Of a stretch of 52,697 nucleotides of DNA, positions 26,474 to 35,205 are shown piece after piece (the first letter of the stretch is position 1; the number at the start of each line of letters is the position of its first letter). Location: positions 1 to 52,697 of the forward strand of contig JAUYNR010000044.1 of NCBI GenBank assembly GCA_030698225.1, written 5' to 3'. The stretch is from Oxalobacteraceae bacterium (GTDB lineage: Bacteria; Pseudomonadota; Gammaproteobacteria; Burkholderiales; Burkholderiaceae_D). The position numbers and the translations under genes were made by a program. The notes under the pieces were generated by a model, which did no database searches, was not told where the DNA came from, and was given only the letters and a program-made list of their open reading frames with translations.

Positions 26474-26871
26474 GGGGTAGCCCGACTGCTACTTACTTTT
26501 CTTTGCTTCGCCAAAGAAAAGTAAGCAAAAGAAAGGCGACCGCAGACTTGCCCTTCGGGTTCCCGTTTGTGCGCTGCAAAAATGGGAAATGAAGGAAACT
26601 CGCTTCCCTTGCAGGGCGCGTATCCGCTTGCAAGCGGATACCGTTACGCAGGCGCGGGGCAGTGCCCCGCGAAACCCCTGCTACACCTCAGACAGCCTTC
26701 ATTTCTGATCCATTTCCGCAGCGCACAAACGGCTGCGGTGGCGCAGGGGTTTCGGATTGCATGCAATCCGCCTGCGTAACGACATCGCCTTGCAAGGCGA
26801 TGTTCCCTCCCTACAGGGACACAGGGCCCCAGCGGCCTAACATCAAAAACAGCGTCAATACAACCATCAAT
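26474..26871 (+). repeat. Long dispersed repeat, copy A (about 400 bp)
   Basis: From GGGGGTAGCCCGAC through CTTTGCTTCGCCAAAGAAAA (hairpin at about 26492-26524), a perfect palindrome TATCCGCTTGCAAGCGGATA (26621-26640) and on to CAGCGTCAATACAACCA, the segment is over 85 percent similar by eye to the complement of 51156-51479. This copy carries an extra block of about 95 bp after CGGCTGCG (roughly 26737-26830). It lies between aglE and aglF and has no credible gene; open frames here merely translate the repeat. Confidence 0.85.
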
Positions 26872-26939
26872 GGCATAAAGCAGTCACTTGGATATCAATC
26901 ACATAGCAGGCTGAACAGTTACCTTTTTTCTGCCTATTT

Positions 26940-28241
26940 TTACCATTGATCGCCGCGGCGGATATGGGTCAGCTCCTGCCCCAGCTTCTTGACGCTGTCC
27001 GCGCCTTTGGCCTGGCCGGACAAGGTGGTGTAGGTGGCGTTCCAGAAAGCGCTGGACACTTCGTTATATTTTTCTCCGGTAACGCTGGCCGGCCGCGCCA
27101 CCGCACTGGTAAACACCTGGTACAGCGAACCGAAGAAAGGCGCCGCCTTCAGCACGTCCGCGTCCTTATACAATTCAGGGATGGTCGGATTGTAGGACCC
27201 TACGATCGCGCGCTGTTTCTGCACCTCCTTGCTGGTCAGGTACAGCACCAGGTCAACCGCTGCATCCGTATGCTTGGAATACTTCGATACCGCCAATTGC
27301 CAGCCGCCCAGGGTTGCCGCGCTTTGGCCATCGGCCCCGCCCTTCGGCAATGCGGCGATACCGACTTTATCCTTGACCTTGCTGTCGTCTTTTTGCGATA
27401 GGGACCAGGCGTAAGGCCAGTTGCGCATGAATACCGCATTGCCGTTCTGGAACACGCCGCGCGCTTCTTCCTCGCCGAAGCTCAGCACGCTTTTGGGCGC
27501 AATCGTGCCGACCCAGTGGGCGGCCATGTCGAGTGCTTTTGCTGCCTGCGGGTTGTCGATGCTGATGCTGCCGTCGGCTTCGATGACGCTGCCGCCCTTG
27601 TAGCTCGCCACCCATTCCAGCGCGTTGCAGCTCAAGCCTTCATAGGATTTGCCCTGGAACACATAACCCTGCATTTCCTTGTTGCCCGCCTGGCGCTCGC
27701 CATCCTGGATTTTTTGCGCGGTGGCAGTCATTTCTTCCCAGGTGTCCGGGGCTTTTTGGCCGTATTTTTCCAGCAAGTCCTTGCGGTAATACAACAGGCC
27801 GGCATCGGTGAACCAGGGCATTGCGACCAGCTTTCCATCCACCGTATTGTTGGCGATGATGGCAGGGAAATGGGTTTTTTCGATACCCTTGGTGTACGGC
27901 GCCAGGTCAAGCAGGTGCTCCTTGATCACGCCGGGCCACACCACGTCCACCATCACAACGTCCATCTCGCTCGATTGGGCACCGAATTGCTGGCGGAACA
28001 AGGCCAGAATATCGGTGGTGGAATTGGGCGCGGTAAACAGCTTCACTGTATTGCCGGTCTTGGCCGACCATTCGTCGGTCAGTTTCTTGCAGATTTCGAA
28101 GTCCTGGCCTACCGAGCCGCAAGAAATGGTGAGCTCGGCAGTCGTGGTTTTCGGGGCATCGCCGGCGGTTGGCGCAGCGACTTTTTCGCCGCAGGCAGCC
28201 AGCATTACTGCCGCGGCAGCGCCGTATGCACAGCGTTTCAT
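26940..28241 (-). CDS. aglE: Alpha-glucoside ABC transporter substrate-binding lipoprotein AglE
   Basis: This 433-residue family-1 extracellular solute-binding protein has a lipoprotein signal ending MLAACGEK (lipobox Cys at about 17). The mature sequence has the usual SBP segments ISCGSVGQDFEICKKLTDEW, VDVVWPGVIKEHLLDLAPYT and NGNAVFMRNWPYAWSLSQKD. It captures the sugar in the periplasm. It is the first gene of aglEFGAK, divergent from aglR, with three 21-bp operator-like repeats upstream. The ATG at 28241 fits the lipoprotein signal. Confidence 0.93.
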   Translation of the reverse strand: MKRCAYGAAAAVMLAACGEKVAAPTAGDAPKTTTAELTISCGSVGQDFEICKKLTDEWSAKTGNTVKLFTAPNSTTDILALFRQQFGAQSSEMDVVMVDVVWPGVIKEHLLDLAPYTKGIEKTHFPAIIANNTVDGKLVAMPWFTDAGLLYYRKDLLEKYGQKAPDTWEEMTATAQKIQDGERQAGNKEMQGYVFQGKSYEGLSCNALEWVASYKGGSVIEADGSISIDNPQAAKALDMAAHWVGTIAPKSVLSFGEEEARGVFQNGNAVFMRNWPYAWSLSQKDDSKVKDKVGIAALPKGGADGQSAATLGGWQLAVSKYSKHTDAAVDLVLYLTSKEVQKQRAIVGSYNPTIPELYKDADVLKAAPFFGSLYQVFTSAVARPASVTGEKYNEVSSAFWNATYTTLSGQAKGADSVKKLGQELTHIRRGDQW

Positions 28242-28358
28242 CAATAACTTTAAGGTAATAATTTTGTGTCTCCCGAGGCTCTGCAGCGGACCAGGCCCAA
28301 TGTAATTTATCGAATGTCCGGCTCTTCTTCTTAACGATATTTAGGAGCCTGACTCTCA

Positions 28359-28421
28359 TCCATAACGCTTTGAATAAAATCCAAAACGTTATGAATAATA
28401 ACCAAAACGCTTTGGATGGTA
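28359..28421. promoter_or_regulatory. Three tandem 21-bp LacI-type operators
   Basis: Three units at 28359-28379, 28380-28400 and 28401-28421 align without gaps: TCCATAACGCTTTGAAT, TCCAAAACGTTATGAAT and ACCAAAACGCTTTGGAT. Each is an imperfect palindrome around the central CG, as in LacI-family operators (compare CCAAAACG-CTTTGGAT). They lie between aglE and aglR. Spacing of exactly two helical turns puts all sites on one face of the DNA. Confidence 0.75.
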
Positions 28422-28542
28422 AATAAATTTCTAAAATAATTTTATTTTCCGATCGGCGGGTGCAAATTTAGACTTATTCTGAGTATCATCGTGTCCGGTA
28501 CCACACCAGCACGCACTCAATGCAGTTTAGATAAATAAGCAT

Positions 28543-29556
28543 ATGTCACTCAAAGAAATCGCAAAGACTCTAGGCCTATCCGTTACGACGGTCAGCCGCG
28601 CGCTGAATGGCTATCCGGAAGTGTCGGAGAAAACCAGGAGCCTGGTGATGGCGGCCGCCAAGGCCGGCGATTACAGCCCGAACCCGCAGGCACGCAGCCT
28701 GGTGACGGGGAGAATGGATGCGGTCGGCATCATCTACCCGATCAGCCGCAACGATCTGGGCGATCCGTCATTTCTGGAGACGATTGCCAGTCTTGCGGTG
28801 CGGCTGGATCAGGAGGATATGGACCTGGTGATTTCGTCGGCGGTGGTCGGCGACGAATTGCGCGCCTATCGGCGCATGATCAGCCGGCGCCGGGTCGACG
28901 GCCTGATCGTCGCCCAGACGCAGGTGCATGACCCGCGCCTGGATTATTTGCTGGAACAAAAATTTCCGTTCGTGGCGTATGGCCGCAGCGCCGCGTGCGA
29001 ACGATACCCGTGGTTCGATTTCGACAACCGGGCCGGACTGAAAATGGCGGTCGACCGGCTGCTGTCTTTCGGGCATCGCAGAATTGCGCTGATCAGCGCA
29101 CCGACCACCTTCAATTTCGCTGCGCAGCGGCGCGCCGGCTATCTGGCGGGCCTGGCCGAGGCCGCGATTGCGGTCAACCCGGCCTATATCGTCGATGATG
29201 TGTTCGATCGCCGCAGCGGCTACGGGGCGATGAAGCAATTGCTGGCACTGGAGCAGCCGCCGACGGCGGTCATCGTCGACAACAATCTGGGCGGCATCGG
29301 CGTGATGCGGGCTTTGCTGGATATCGGCCTGGTGGCCGGGCGCGACCTGTCGGTCATCATTTACGACAGCTTGCCGCCCGACACGCTGGTCGGCACCACA
29401 GTCACCTCGGTCATCCAGCCTGCGGCCGGCAAGATCGGCCAGCAGCTGGCGGAAATGATGCTGGCACTGCTGGCGGGCGAGGACCCGACCCGCTTGCAAG
29501 TGTTATGGCAGCCCGAAATCCAGGCCGGCGCTTCTGACGGCCCCTGTCCCCGCTAG
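28543..29556 (+). CDS. aglR: LacI-family regulator AglR
   Basis: This 337-residue protein has an N-terminal LacI helix-turn-helix (MSLKEIAKTLGLSVTTVSRA, then LNGYPEVSEKTR) with hinge helix PNPQARSLVTGR, and a periplasmic-binding-protein-like effector domain (DAVGIIYPISRND ... VDGLIVAQTQ ... YGRSAACERYPWFDFDN). It is divergent from aglEFGAK and probably represses it until an alpha-glucoside is bound, using the three operator-like repeats at 28359-28421. The name follows the conserved aglR-aglEFGAK arrangement. Confidence 0.9.
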   Translation: MSLKEIAKTLGLSVTTVSRALNGYPEVSEKTRSLVMAAAKAGDYSPNPQARSLVTGRMDAVGIIYPISRNDLGDPSFLETIASLAVRLDQEDMDLVISSAVVGDELRAYRRMISRRRVDGLIVAQTQVHDPRLDYLLEQKFPFVAYGRSAACERYPWFDFDNRAGLKMAVDRLLSFGHRRIALISAPTTFNFAAQRRAGYLAGLAEAAIAVNPAYIVDDVFDRRSGYGAMKQLLALEQPPTAVIVDNNLGGIGVMRALLDIGLVAGRDLSVIIYDSLPPDTLVGTTVTSVIQPAAGKIGQQLAEMMLALLAGEDPTRLQVLWQPEIQAGASDGPCPR

Positions 29557-29719
29557 TATCGGCAGCAAGCTTGAACGCCACAGCGTTGCGATAGCTCAGA
29601 GTTCCACCATCTCGAAATCGGCTTTGGCGACGCCGCAATCTGCGCTGCCGCAGTGGTCGGGGTTTGTGTCGTGTGCAGGAAGTCGCCGGCCGGATGCCGC
29701 ACGGCTAATTTTTTATGCG

Positions 29720-29792
29720 GGAGTATATTGTTAAATATACACTTTTGCACATGTCTTCATTGTGGTATTAAAAATACAGCAGCAAGTATATT
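29720..29792 (+). repeat. 73-bp AT-rich element, copy 4
   Basis: It begins GGAGTAT, has TTTTGCACA at the block position, TTCATTGTGGTATT, AAAAATACA and GTATATT. It sits in the 283-bp gap between the convergent ends of aglR and guaD, so in this case it is not upstream of a gene. Confidence 0.75.
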
Positions 29793-29839
29793 TTTGCGCA
29801 GGCAATGCGGCAGCGGCTGCGGCGGGTTTTCGTGCCGTT

Positions 29840-31162
29840 TCAGCCCTCTCGCTGATGCACGTTGCGCCCCGCCGCATAGGTCGCGGCGACGCTGCGGTCG
29901 TCGCCCAGCAGCGCCAGCGCGAACAGCAATTCTTCCAGGCTGTCGCTGCGCGCGGTGCGGCGCGCCAGCAGCGGCGTCGCCTGCGGGTCGAGCACGATGA
30001 AGTCCGCTTCGGCGCCGGGCGCGAAGCTGCCTATCGTGCCTTCCAGCTGCATGCTGCGCGCGGCGCCCAGCGTGGCCAGGTAGAACATGCGCAGCGCCGA
30101 CAGCGCGCTGCCGCCCATGCGCGCGACCTTGAACGCCTCGTTCATGGTCTGCAGCATCGAAAACGAGGTGCCGCCGCCGACATCGGTGGCCAGCGACAGC
30201 GCCACCTGCGCCGCATCGGCACGGGCGAAATCGAACAGGCCGCTGCCGAGGAACAGGTTGGAAGTCGGGCAGACCGCAATCGCGGCCTGGGCTTCGGCCA
30301 TGCGCCTGAAATCGGCATCGTCGAGCCAGATGCCGTGCCCAAACATCGCGCGCGGGCGCAGCAGTCCTACGCTGTCGTAGACGTCCAGATAGCTGCGCGC
30401 GGTCGGGAACAGTTGCCTGACCCACGCCACTTCATCGGCATTCTCGGCGACGTGGGTCTGGATATAGGTGTCCGGATAGGCGCGCGCCAGTTCGCCGGCC
30501 AGTTGCAGTTGCGCATCGCTGGAAGTCGGCGCGAAGCGCGGCGTGATCGCAACCAGCTGGCGGCCGCGTTTGTGCCATTTCCGGATCAGGTCTTCGGTGT
30601 CGCGCGCGCCGCCCTCGGCCGTGTCGCGCAGGAATTCCGGGCAGTTGCGGTCCATCAGCACCTTGCCGGCCGCCATCCGCAGGTTGCGCCGTTCGCTGGC
30701 GCTGAAGAATGCGTCGGCCGAGGCCGGATGCACGGTGCAATACACCATCGCGCTGGTGGTGCCGCAGCGCAGCAGCTGGTCGATGAAGAATTCGGCCACT
30801 TCGGCCGCATGTTCCGGCTCGGCGAAGCGGCGCTCGGCCGGGAAGGTGTACTGCTGCAGCCACGGCAGCAGGCCCGGCGCGGGCGACGCGATGATGTCGG
30901 TCTGCGGGAAATGCAGATGGGTGTCGATGAAGCCGGGCACGATCAGCTGGCCGCGGTAGTCGTGGACCTCCGTGCCGGCGGGCAGGCCGGGATGCAGCTG
31001 CGCATAATCGCCGGCGGCCTCGATGCGGCCATCCCTGACGATCAGCAGGCCGTCCTCATGCCAATGATGGGCATCGCTGGCGACGGCCGGGTCGCCCGTG
31101 AAATGCAGGATGCCGGCACGGTAGGCTTGCAGCTTGATTGCATTGGTAGTGGCGATTGCCAT
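29840..31162 (-). CDS. guaD: Guanine deaminase GuaD
   Basis: This 440-residue amidohydrolase-superfamily enzyme converts guanine to xanthine, the substrate of XdhABC next door. Motifs: GFIDTHLHFPQ (metal-binding HxH), CPEFLRDTAEGGARDTEDL, QTHVAENADE, FGHGIWLDD, CPTSNLFLGSGLFD and ATDVGGGTSFSML. The length is normal. The start at 31162 fits the family; the upstream TTG adds one residue. A REP pair and the RAYT gene lie just upstream, separating it from xdhC. Confidence 0.95.
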   Translation of the reverse strand: MAIATTNAIKLQAYRAGILHFTGDPAVASDAHHWHEDGLLIVRDGRIEAAGDYAQLHPGLPAGTEVHDYRGQLIVPGFIDTHLHFPQTDIIASPAPGLLPWLQQYTFPAERRFAEPEHAAEVAEFFIDQLLRCGTTSAMVYCTVHPASADAFFSASERRNLRMAAGKVLMDRNCPEFLRDTAEGGARDTEDLIRKWHKRGRQLVAITPRFAPTSSDAQLQLAGELARAYPDTYIQTHVAENADEVAWVRQLFPTARSYLDVYDSVGLLRPRAMFGHGIWLDDADFRRMAEAQAAIAVCPTSNLFLGSGLFDFARADAAQVALSLATDVGGGTSFSMLQTMNEAFKVARMGGSALSALRMFYLATLGAARSMQLEGTIGSFAPGAEADFIVLDPQATPLLARRTARSDSLEELLFALALLGDDRSVAATYAAGRNVHQREG

Positions 31163-31186
31163 CAATTATTCCTTCACTTTATTCCC

Positions 31187-31243
31187 GTAGGTGCGAATTT
31201 ATTCGCATGCAGTAGCAAAGAATGCGAATAAATTCGCACCTAC
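31187..31243. repeat. GTAG-headed inverted REP pair 3 (RAYT cognate)
   Basis: Left arm 31187-31207 starts GTAGGTGCGAATTTATTC. Right arm 31223-31243 is its perfect inverse ending CGCACCTAC, with a 15-nt spacer. The right arm overlaps the end of the RAYT gene: the TAG of its GTAG is the RAYT stop codon. Confidence 0.9.
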
Positions 31244-31692
31244 AACCAGATGGCATCCCAATGGGGATAATCGCCGATATTTTTCACCAGGCCGGCCCGC
31301 AACGGGTTGGCGACGATGTAACGCGCGATTTGCCGTACATCTTCCTCTTTGCGGATTGCGTGGTCATGAAATGCTTTTTGCCACAAAGCGCCTTCGCGCT
31401 TCAAATAGCCATTCACGCGGTGAGCGCAGCGCGCCTTGAAGCGTTTAACGACCGACGACAGCGAAAGGTTTTCCCCCAACTGGAACAGCCAATGCACATG
31501 ATCCGGCATGATGACCCAGGCCAGGGAATTGACCGCGCCGCTGTCGTGCAGTACGCGCATTTCCGCCGCCGCAAGACGCGCGCAGAAAAAATTATTGAAA
31601 TAACATTTCTCCCGCTCCGCCAGTACGGTGGTCATGAAATAGGCTCTCGAATACTCGCTGAAACGGCCTTTTCGCAGATCGTCATAGGGCAT
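31240..31692 (-). CDS. REP-associated tyrosine transposase (RAYT, TnpA_REP, Y1/HUH)
   Basis: This 150-residue Y1 transposase has the HUH metal site MPDHVHWLF (65-67) and the probable catalytic tyrosine Tyr125 in RYIVANPLRAGLV, the classic RAYT ending. Such enzymes cut and move short REP palindromes with a GTAG head. Both sides carry the same REP stem: 31223-31243 contains its stop codon, and 31709-31729 lies 17 bp before its start at 31692. Residues before that Met would come from the upstream REP, so 31692 is preferred. The gene overlaps the xdhC end by 11 bp. It appears intact. Confidence 0.93.
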   Translation of the reverse strand: MPYDDLRKGRFSEYSRAYFMTTVLAEREKCYFNNFFCARLAAAEMRVLHDSGAVNSLAWVIMPDHVHWLFQLGENLSLSSVVKRFKARCAHRVNGYLKREGALWQKAFHDHAIRKEEDVRQIARYIVANPLRAGLVKNIGDYPHWDAIWL

Positions 31693-32758
31693 GGCTGGCC
31701 TTGATGCGTGCGAATAAATTCGCACCTACGGTTGGGGAATGCTCCCACGCATCCCACACCTGCAGCAGTTGCGCGGCGACCGAGGCGGCGATCACCGCCG
31801 GTTGCTTGCCTTTGATGCCAGGCAGGCCGATCGGGCACACCATGCGCGCCAGAGTTGCCGGCGCGATCCCGCGCTGCTGCAGCCGGTGGGTGAATTGTGC
31901 GCGCTTGGTGGCGGAGCCGATCAGTCCGAACCATTGCACGTCGTCGCGCCGCTCGATGCGGTGCAGGATCTGTTCGCTCAGGTGCTGGTCCAGCGCATGT
32001 TCATGCGTCATCACCAGAAAGCAGCTGTCGGGCGCGGCGGCGGCGATCAGCGCTTCGGGCGTGTCGGTGGCCTCGATCCGCACGTTGGCAGGTACCAGGG
32101 CAGGGAACTGCTGGTCGCGGGCATCGATCCAAGTCACGCGGCACGGCAGTTCGGCCAGCGCGCGCACCAGCGCCGCCCCGACATGGCCGGCGCCGAACAG
32201 CAGCAGATGCGGACGCGGCGCGAGGCAGGCATCGACCAGCCAGCGCCTGCCGGCGGCATCGCACTGAATCCGGTTGGACGGGCTGGCGTCCAGCGCCGGC
32301 TGGAACTCGGGTGCAGCGCCGTGCAGCGGCACCGCATCCTGATCGAGCAGCGCGGCCGGCGCGACAGCAGCACCATCGTCCAGCGCCAGCAGGCGCCAGC
32401 TGTCCTGGCCCTGCTGCAATCGGTCGGCCAGTATCAGCCAAGTCGCGTTCGAGCCGATGCGCTCGAACGCCAGATGCACGACGCCGCCGCAGCACTGGCC
32501 GAGGCCGGGGCCGAGCGCCAGCCGCTGCAGCCGGCGCTGCGCGACCGGCGTGCCGGCCGGCAGGCGCAGCATGTCGCGCGCGATCGCGCAGGCCTGCAGC
32601 TCCAGATGGCCGCCGCCGACGGTGTCGAATTGCGCGCCGGCCGTGACCAGCATTTTGGCACCGGCTGCGCGCGGGCACGAGCCTTCGGCCCGCGCGACGG
32701 TGACCAGCACGGACGGGCAGTCGAGGGTGGTGATCGCTTGCAGCCAGTTCATCGGCAT
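31682..32758 (-). CDS. xdhC: Xanthine dehydrogenase accessory protein XdhC
   Basis: This 358-residue protein matches XdhC, which binds molybdenum cofactor, promotes its sulfuration and inserts it into XDH. An N-terminal XdhC-CoxI domain (ARAEGSCPRAAGAKMLVT) and a C-terminal Rossmann-type domain (LLLFGAGHVGAALVRALAEL, then LIGSATKRAQFTHRLQQRG) are visible. The last about 17 residues (PTVGANLFARIKASHAL) are translated from a REP and the RAYT leader, beyond the family ending near AAQLLQVWDAWE. ATG 32758 overlaps the xdhB stop, so translation is coupled. Confidence 0.93.
   Translation of the reverse strand: MPMNWLQAITTLDCPSVLVTVARAEGSCPRAAGAKMLVTAGAQFDTVGGGHLELQACAIARDMLRLPAGTPVAQRRLQRLALGPGLGQCCGGVVHLAFERIGSNATWLILADRLQQGQDSWRLLALDDGAAVAPAALLDQDAVPLHGAAPEFQPALDASPSNRIQCDAAGRRWLVDACLAPRPHLLLFGAGHVGAALVRALAELPCRVTWIDARDQQFPALVPANVRIEATDTPEALIAAAAPDSCFLVMTHEHALDQHLSEQILHRIERRDDVQWFGLIGSATKRAQFTHRLQQRGIAPATLARMVCPIGLPGIKGKQPAVIAASVAAQLLQVWDAWEHSPTVGANLFARIKASHAL
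31709..31729 (-). repeat. Single GTAG REP copy upstream of the RAYT gene
   Basis: On the minus strand it reads GTAGGTGCGAATTTATTC and ends CGCA, identical in stem to the pair at 31187-31243. It encodes the residues VGANLFA near the end of XdhC. Confidence 0.88.
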
Positions 32759-35142
32759 CACGCTGAATTACCGCCCTCATCCCCAACCCTTCTCCCGCTG
32801 GCGGGAGAAGGGAGCTTTACTGCTTCGACCGCCTTCAGGATTTCCTCGCAGCTCGCCGGCGCGTTCAGCGGCGGGTTGATACGGTAGTCCGCGACGCTGG
32901 CGATCGCGTCGCGGATCGCGAAGAACACCGAGAACGCCAGCAGCAGCGGCGGTTCTCCGGCCGCCTTCGAGCGGTGGATGCTGTCGGTCTCGTTGCGGTT
33001 GTTGAACAGCTGGACCCGGAAATCCTCCGGGCAGTCCGAGATCGCCGGGATCTTGTAGGTCGACGGCGCATGCGTGACCAGTTTGCCGTCCGCATTCCAC
33101 ACCAGCTGTTCGGTGGTCAGCCAGCCCATGCCCTGGATGAAGCCGCCTTCGACCTGGCCCAAGTCGATCGCCGGATTGAGCGAATTGCCGACGTCGTACA
33201 GCAGGTCGGCGCGCAGCAGTTTCCATTCGCCGCTCAAAGTATCGACGATCACTTCGGACACCGCCGCGCCGTAGCAGAAGTACGAAAACGGATGGCCTTG
33301 CATGCCGGCCGCATCCCAGTGCAGGCCGGGCGTCGCATAAAAGCCGTCCGACCACAGCTGGACCCGCGCCAGATACGCCTGCTGCACCAGTGCGGCAAAC
33401 GCGATGTTTTGACCGCCCAGCGTGACCGCATCGTCGGCGAAGCGCGCGTCGGCCGCAGCGCCGCCGTAGCGTTGCGCGGCGAACGTCGCCAGCCGCGCGC
33501 GGATCTGCCGCGCCGCATGCTGCGCGGCCTTGCCGTTGAGGTCGGCGCCGGTGGAGGCGGCGGTGGCCGAGGTGTTGGCGACCTTGCCGGTGTCGGCCGC
33601 GCTGCAGCGCACCCGCGCCAGACCGATGCCGAGTTCATGCGCGACCACCTGCGCGACCTTGGTGTTGACGCCTTGGCCCATCTCGGTGCCGCCGTGGTTG
33701 ACCAGCACCGAGCCGTCCAGGTACACGTGCACCAGCGCGCCGGCCTGGTTCAGATGGGTGACGTTGAACGCGATGCCGAACTTGACCGGCGTCAGCGCGA
33801 TGCCTTTTTTCAGCACCGGGCTGGCCGCGTTGAACGCGCGGGTCGCGGCGCGGCGTTCGCAATAGGCGCTGCTGGCTTCCAGTTCGGCCAGCAGTTCGGG
33901 CAGCACGTTGTCCTCGACTGTCTGGCCGTAGGGCGTGACGTTGCGCCCTTCGGCATCGTTGCGGCCATAGAAATTGATTTTGCGCACGGCCAGCGCATCG
34001 AGGCCCAGCGTGCGCGCGATGTCGTCGATCGCGTATTCGATCGCCAGCGCGCCCTGCGGGCCGCCGAAGCCGCGGAACGCGGTGTTCGACTGGGTGTTGG
34101 TCTTGCCGCACAGCGCGCGGATGTCGACATCCGACAGGTAATACGCATTGTCGACATGGCATACCGCGCGCGTTGCGACCGGGCCCGACAGATCGGCCGA
34201 GAAGCCGGCGCGCAGCACCATCTCGACCCTGGCCGCGAGAATGCGGCCGCTGGCATCGAAGCCGACCTCGTACTCGTAATAGAAGCAGTGGCGCTTGCCG
34301 CTCACCAGCATGTCGTCGTCGCGGTCGGCGCGCAGCTTGACCGGGCGCTGCAGCCGGTGCGCGGCGACGGCCGCGACCGCCGCCCACAGCGCCGATTGCG
34401 ATTCCTTGCCGCCGAAGCCGCCGCCCATCCGCCGGCATTCGACCCGGATGTTGTGCGCCGGCAGCTGCAGCGCCTGCGCCAGCACATGCTGCATCTCGCT
34501 CGGGTGCTGGGTCGAGCACAGCAGCAGCATCCCCTGCTGCTCCTGCGGGATCGCGTACGAAACCTGGCCTTCGAGGTAGAAATGCTCCTGGCCGCCGACT
34601 TCCAGCGTGCCCTTCACGCGCTGCGGGGCCGACGCCATTGCGCTGGCCGCATCGCCGCGCTGCAGGCGCATCGGCGGCAATACGAACGATTGCGCGGCGC
34701 GCGCCGCCTGCGGCGTCAGGATAGCCGGCAATGTCTGATAGTCGATTTTGGCCAGACGCGCGGCGCGGCGCGCCAGGTCGTGGCTGGCGGCGATCACCGC
34801 GAACAGCGGCTGGCCGACATATTGCACCAGACCGTCGGCCAGGATCGGGTCGTCGCCGTGGACGATCGGGCCGCAGTCGTTGACGCCGGGGATGTCGGCG
34901 GCGGTCAGCACCGCGACCACGCCGGGCGCGGCTTTGACCGCTTCCAGATCGATCGCCAGGATCTTCGCGTGCGCCTGGTCCGACAGCCCCAGCGCCGCAT
35001 GCAGCGTCCCGTGCAGTTCCGGCATATCGTCGGTGTAGGTCGCTTCGCCCAGCACGTGCAGCAGCGCGGATTCGTGCGGATGCGGGCGGCCGACTTCGGC
35101 CCACGTTGTCTGTTGAAGGAAAGCGTCAGTTTGCTGTTTCAT
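32758..35142 (-). CDS. xdhB: Xanthine dehydrogenase molybdopterin-binding subunit XdhB
   Basis: This 794-residue large subunit holds the molybdenum site that oxidises hypoxanthine and xanthine to urate. Family segments include GEATYTDDMPELHGTLHAAL, GGFGGKESQ, FRGFGGPQG (molybdopterin contact), ALTPVKFGIAF, GGTEMGQGVNTKVAQ and FIQGMGWLT. The C-terminus (KLPSPASGRRVGDEGGNSA) is translated from a CCCTCTCCC-type repeat after the natural ending near CEEILKAVEAV. An intergenic REP pair separates it from xdhA. Confidence 0.94.
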   Translation of the reverse strand: MKQQTDAFLQQTTWAEVGRPHPHESALLHVLGEATYTDDMPELHGTLHAALGLSDQAHAKILAIDLEAVKAAPGVVAVLTAADIPGVNDCGPIVHGDDPILADGLVQYVGQPLFAVIAASHDLARRAARLAKIDYQTLPAILTPQAARAAQSFVLPPMRLQRGDAASAMASAPQRVKGTLEVGGQEHFYLEGQVSYAIPQEQQGMLLLCSTQHPSEMQHVLAQALQLPAHNIRVECRRMGGGFGGKESQSALWAAVAAVAAHRLQRPVKLRADRDDDMLVSGKRHCFYYEYEVGFDASGRILAARVEMVLRAGFSADLSGPVATRAVCHVDNAYYLSDVDIRALCGKTNTQSNTAFRGFGGPQGALAIEYAIDDIARTLGLDALAVRKINFYGRNDAEGRNVTPYGQTVEDNVLPELLAELEASSAYCERRAATRAFNAASPVLKKGIALTPVKFGIAFNVTHLNQAGALVHVYLDGSVLVNHGGTEMGQGVNTKVAQVVAHELGIGLARVRCSAADTGKVANTSATAASTGADLNGKAAQHAARQIRARLATFAAQRYGGAAADARFADDAVTLGGQNIAFAALVQQAYLARVQLWSDGFYATPGLHWDAAGMQGHPFSYFCYGAAVSEVIVDTLSGEWKLLRADLLYDVGNSLNPAIDLGQVEGGFIQGMGWLTTEQLVWNADGKLVTHAPSTYKIPAISDCPEDFRVQLFNNRNETDSIHRSKAAGEPPLLLAFSVFFAIRDAIASVADYRINPPLNAPASCEEILKAVEAVKLPSPASGRRVGDEGGNSA
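32773..32815 (+). repeat. CCCTCTCCC-type palindromic repeat, copy 9
   Basis: GCCCTCATCCCCAACCCTTC with the core CTTCTCCCGCTGGCGGGAGA and AGGGAGC. It encodes the last about 15 residues of XdhB. Confidence 0.85.
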
Positions 35143-35205
35143 GGCTATTTATTTTCCATAATTGTTCAGCCTGCTATAAAAGACGTCTAAATCGAAGTGG
35201 TTTTT

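Larger units (their letters stand above)
26232..26939. other. 708-bp repeat-filled gap inside the agl operon
   Basis: The gap between aglF and aglE holds one palindromic repeat (26380-26420) and the 400-bp dispersed repeat (26474-26871). Nothing else gene-like is visible. How transcription from aglE continues across it is unclear. Confidence 0.6.

Noticed and set aside
26567..26779. Open frame within the long repeat copy A, with a related frame in copy B (51187-51378)
   Set aside because: Both translate the same palindromic dispersed repeat; the shared peptide reflects repeat identity, and the frames lack start signals and conserved ends.
29557..29839. Regulatory RNA in the aglR-guaD gap
   Set aside because: Apart from the AT-rich element I see no hairpin with a T-run or conserved structure; the gap is between convergent gene ends.
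32974..35190. 738-codon plus-strand open frame opposite xdhB
   Set aside because: Antisense of xdhB with the same arginine/glutamine-rich shadow composition; xdhB carries clear molybdopterin motifs.
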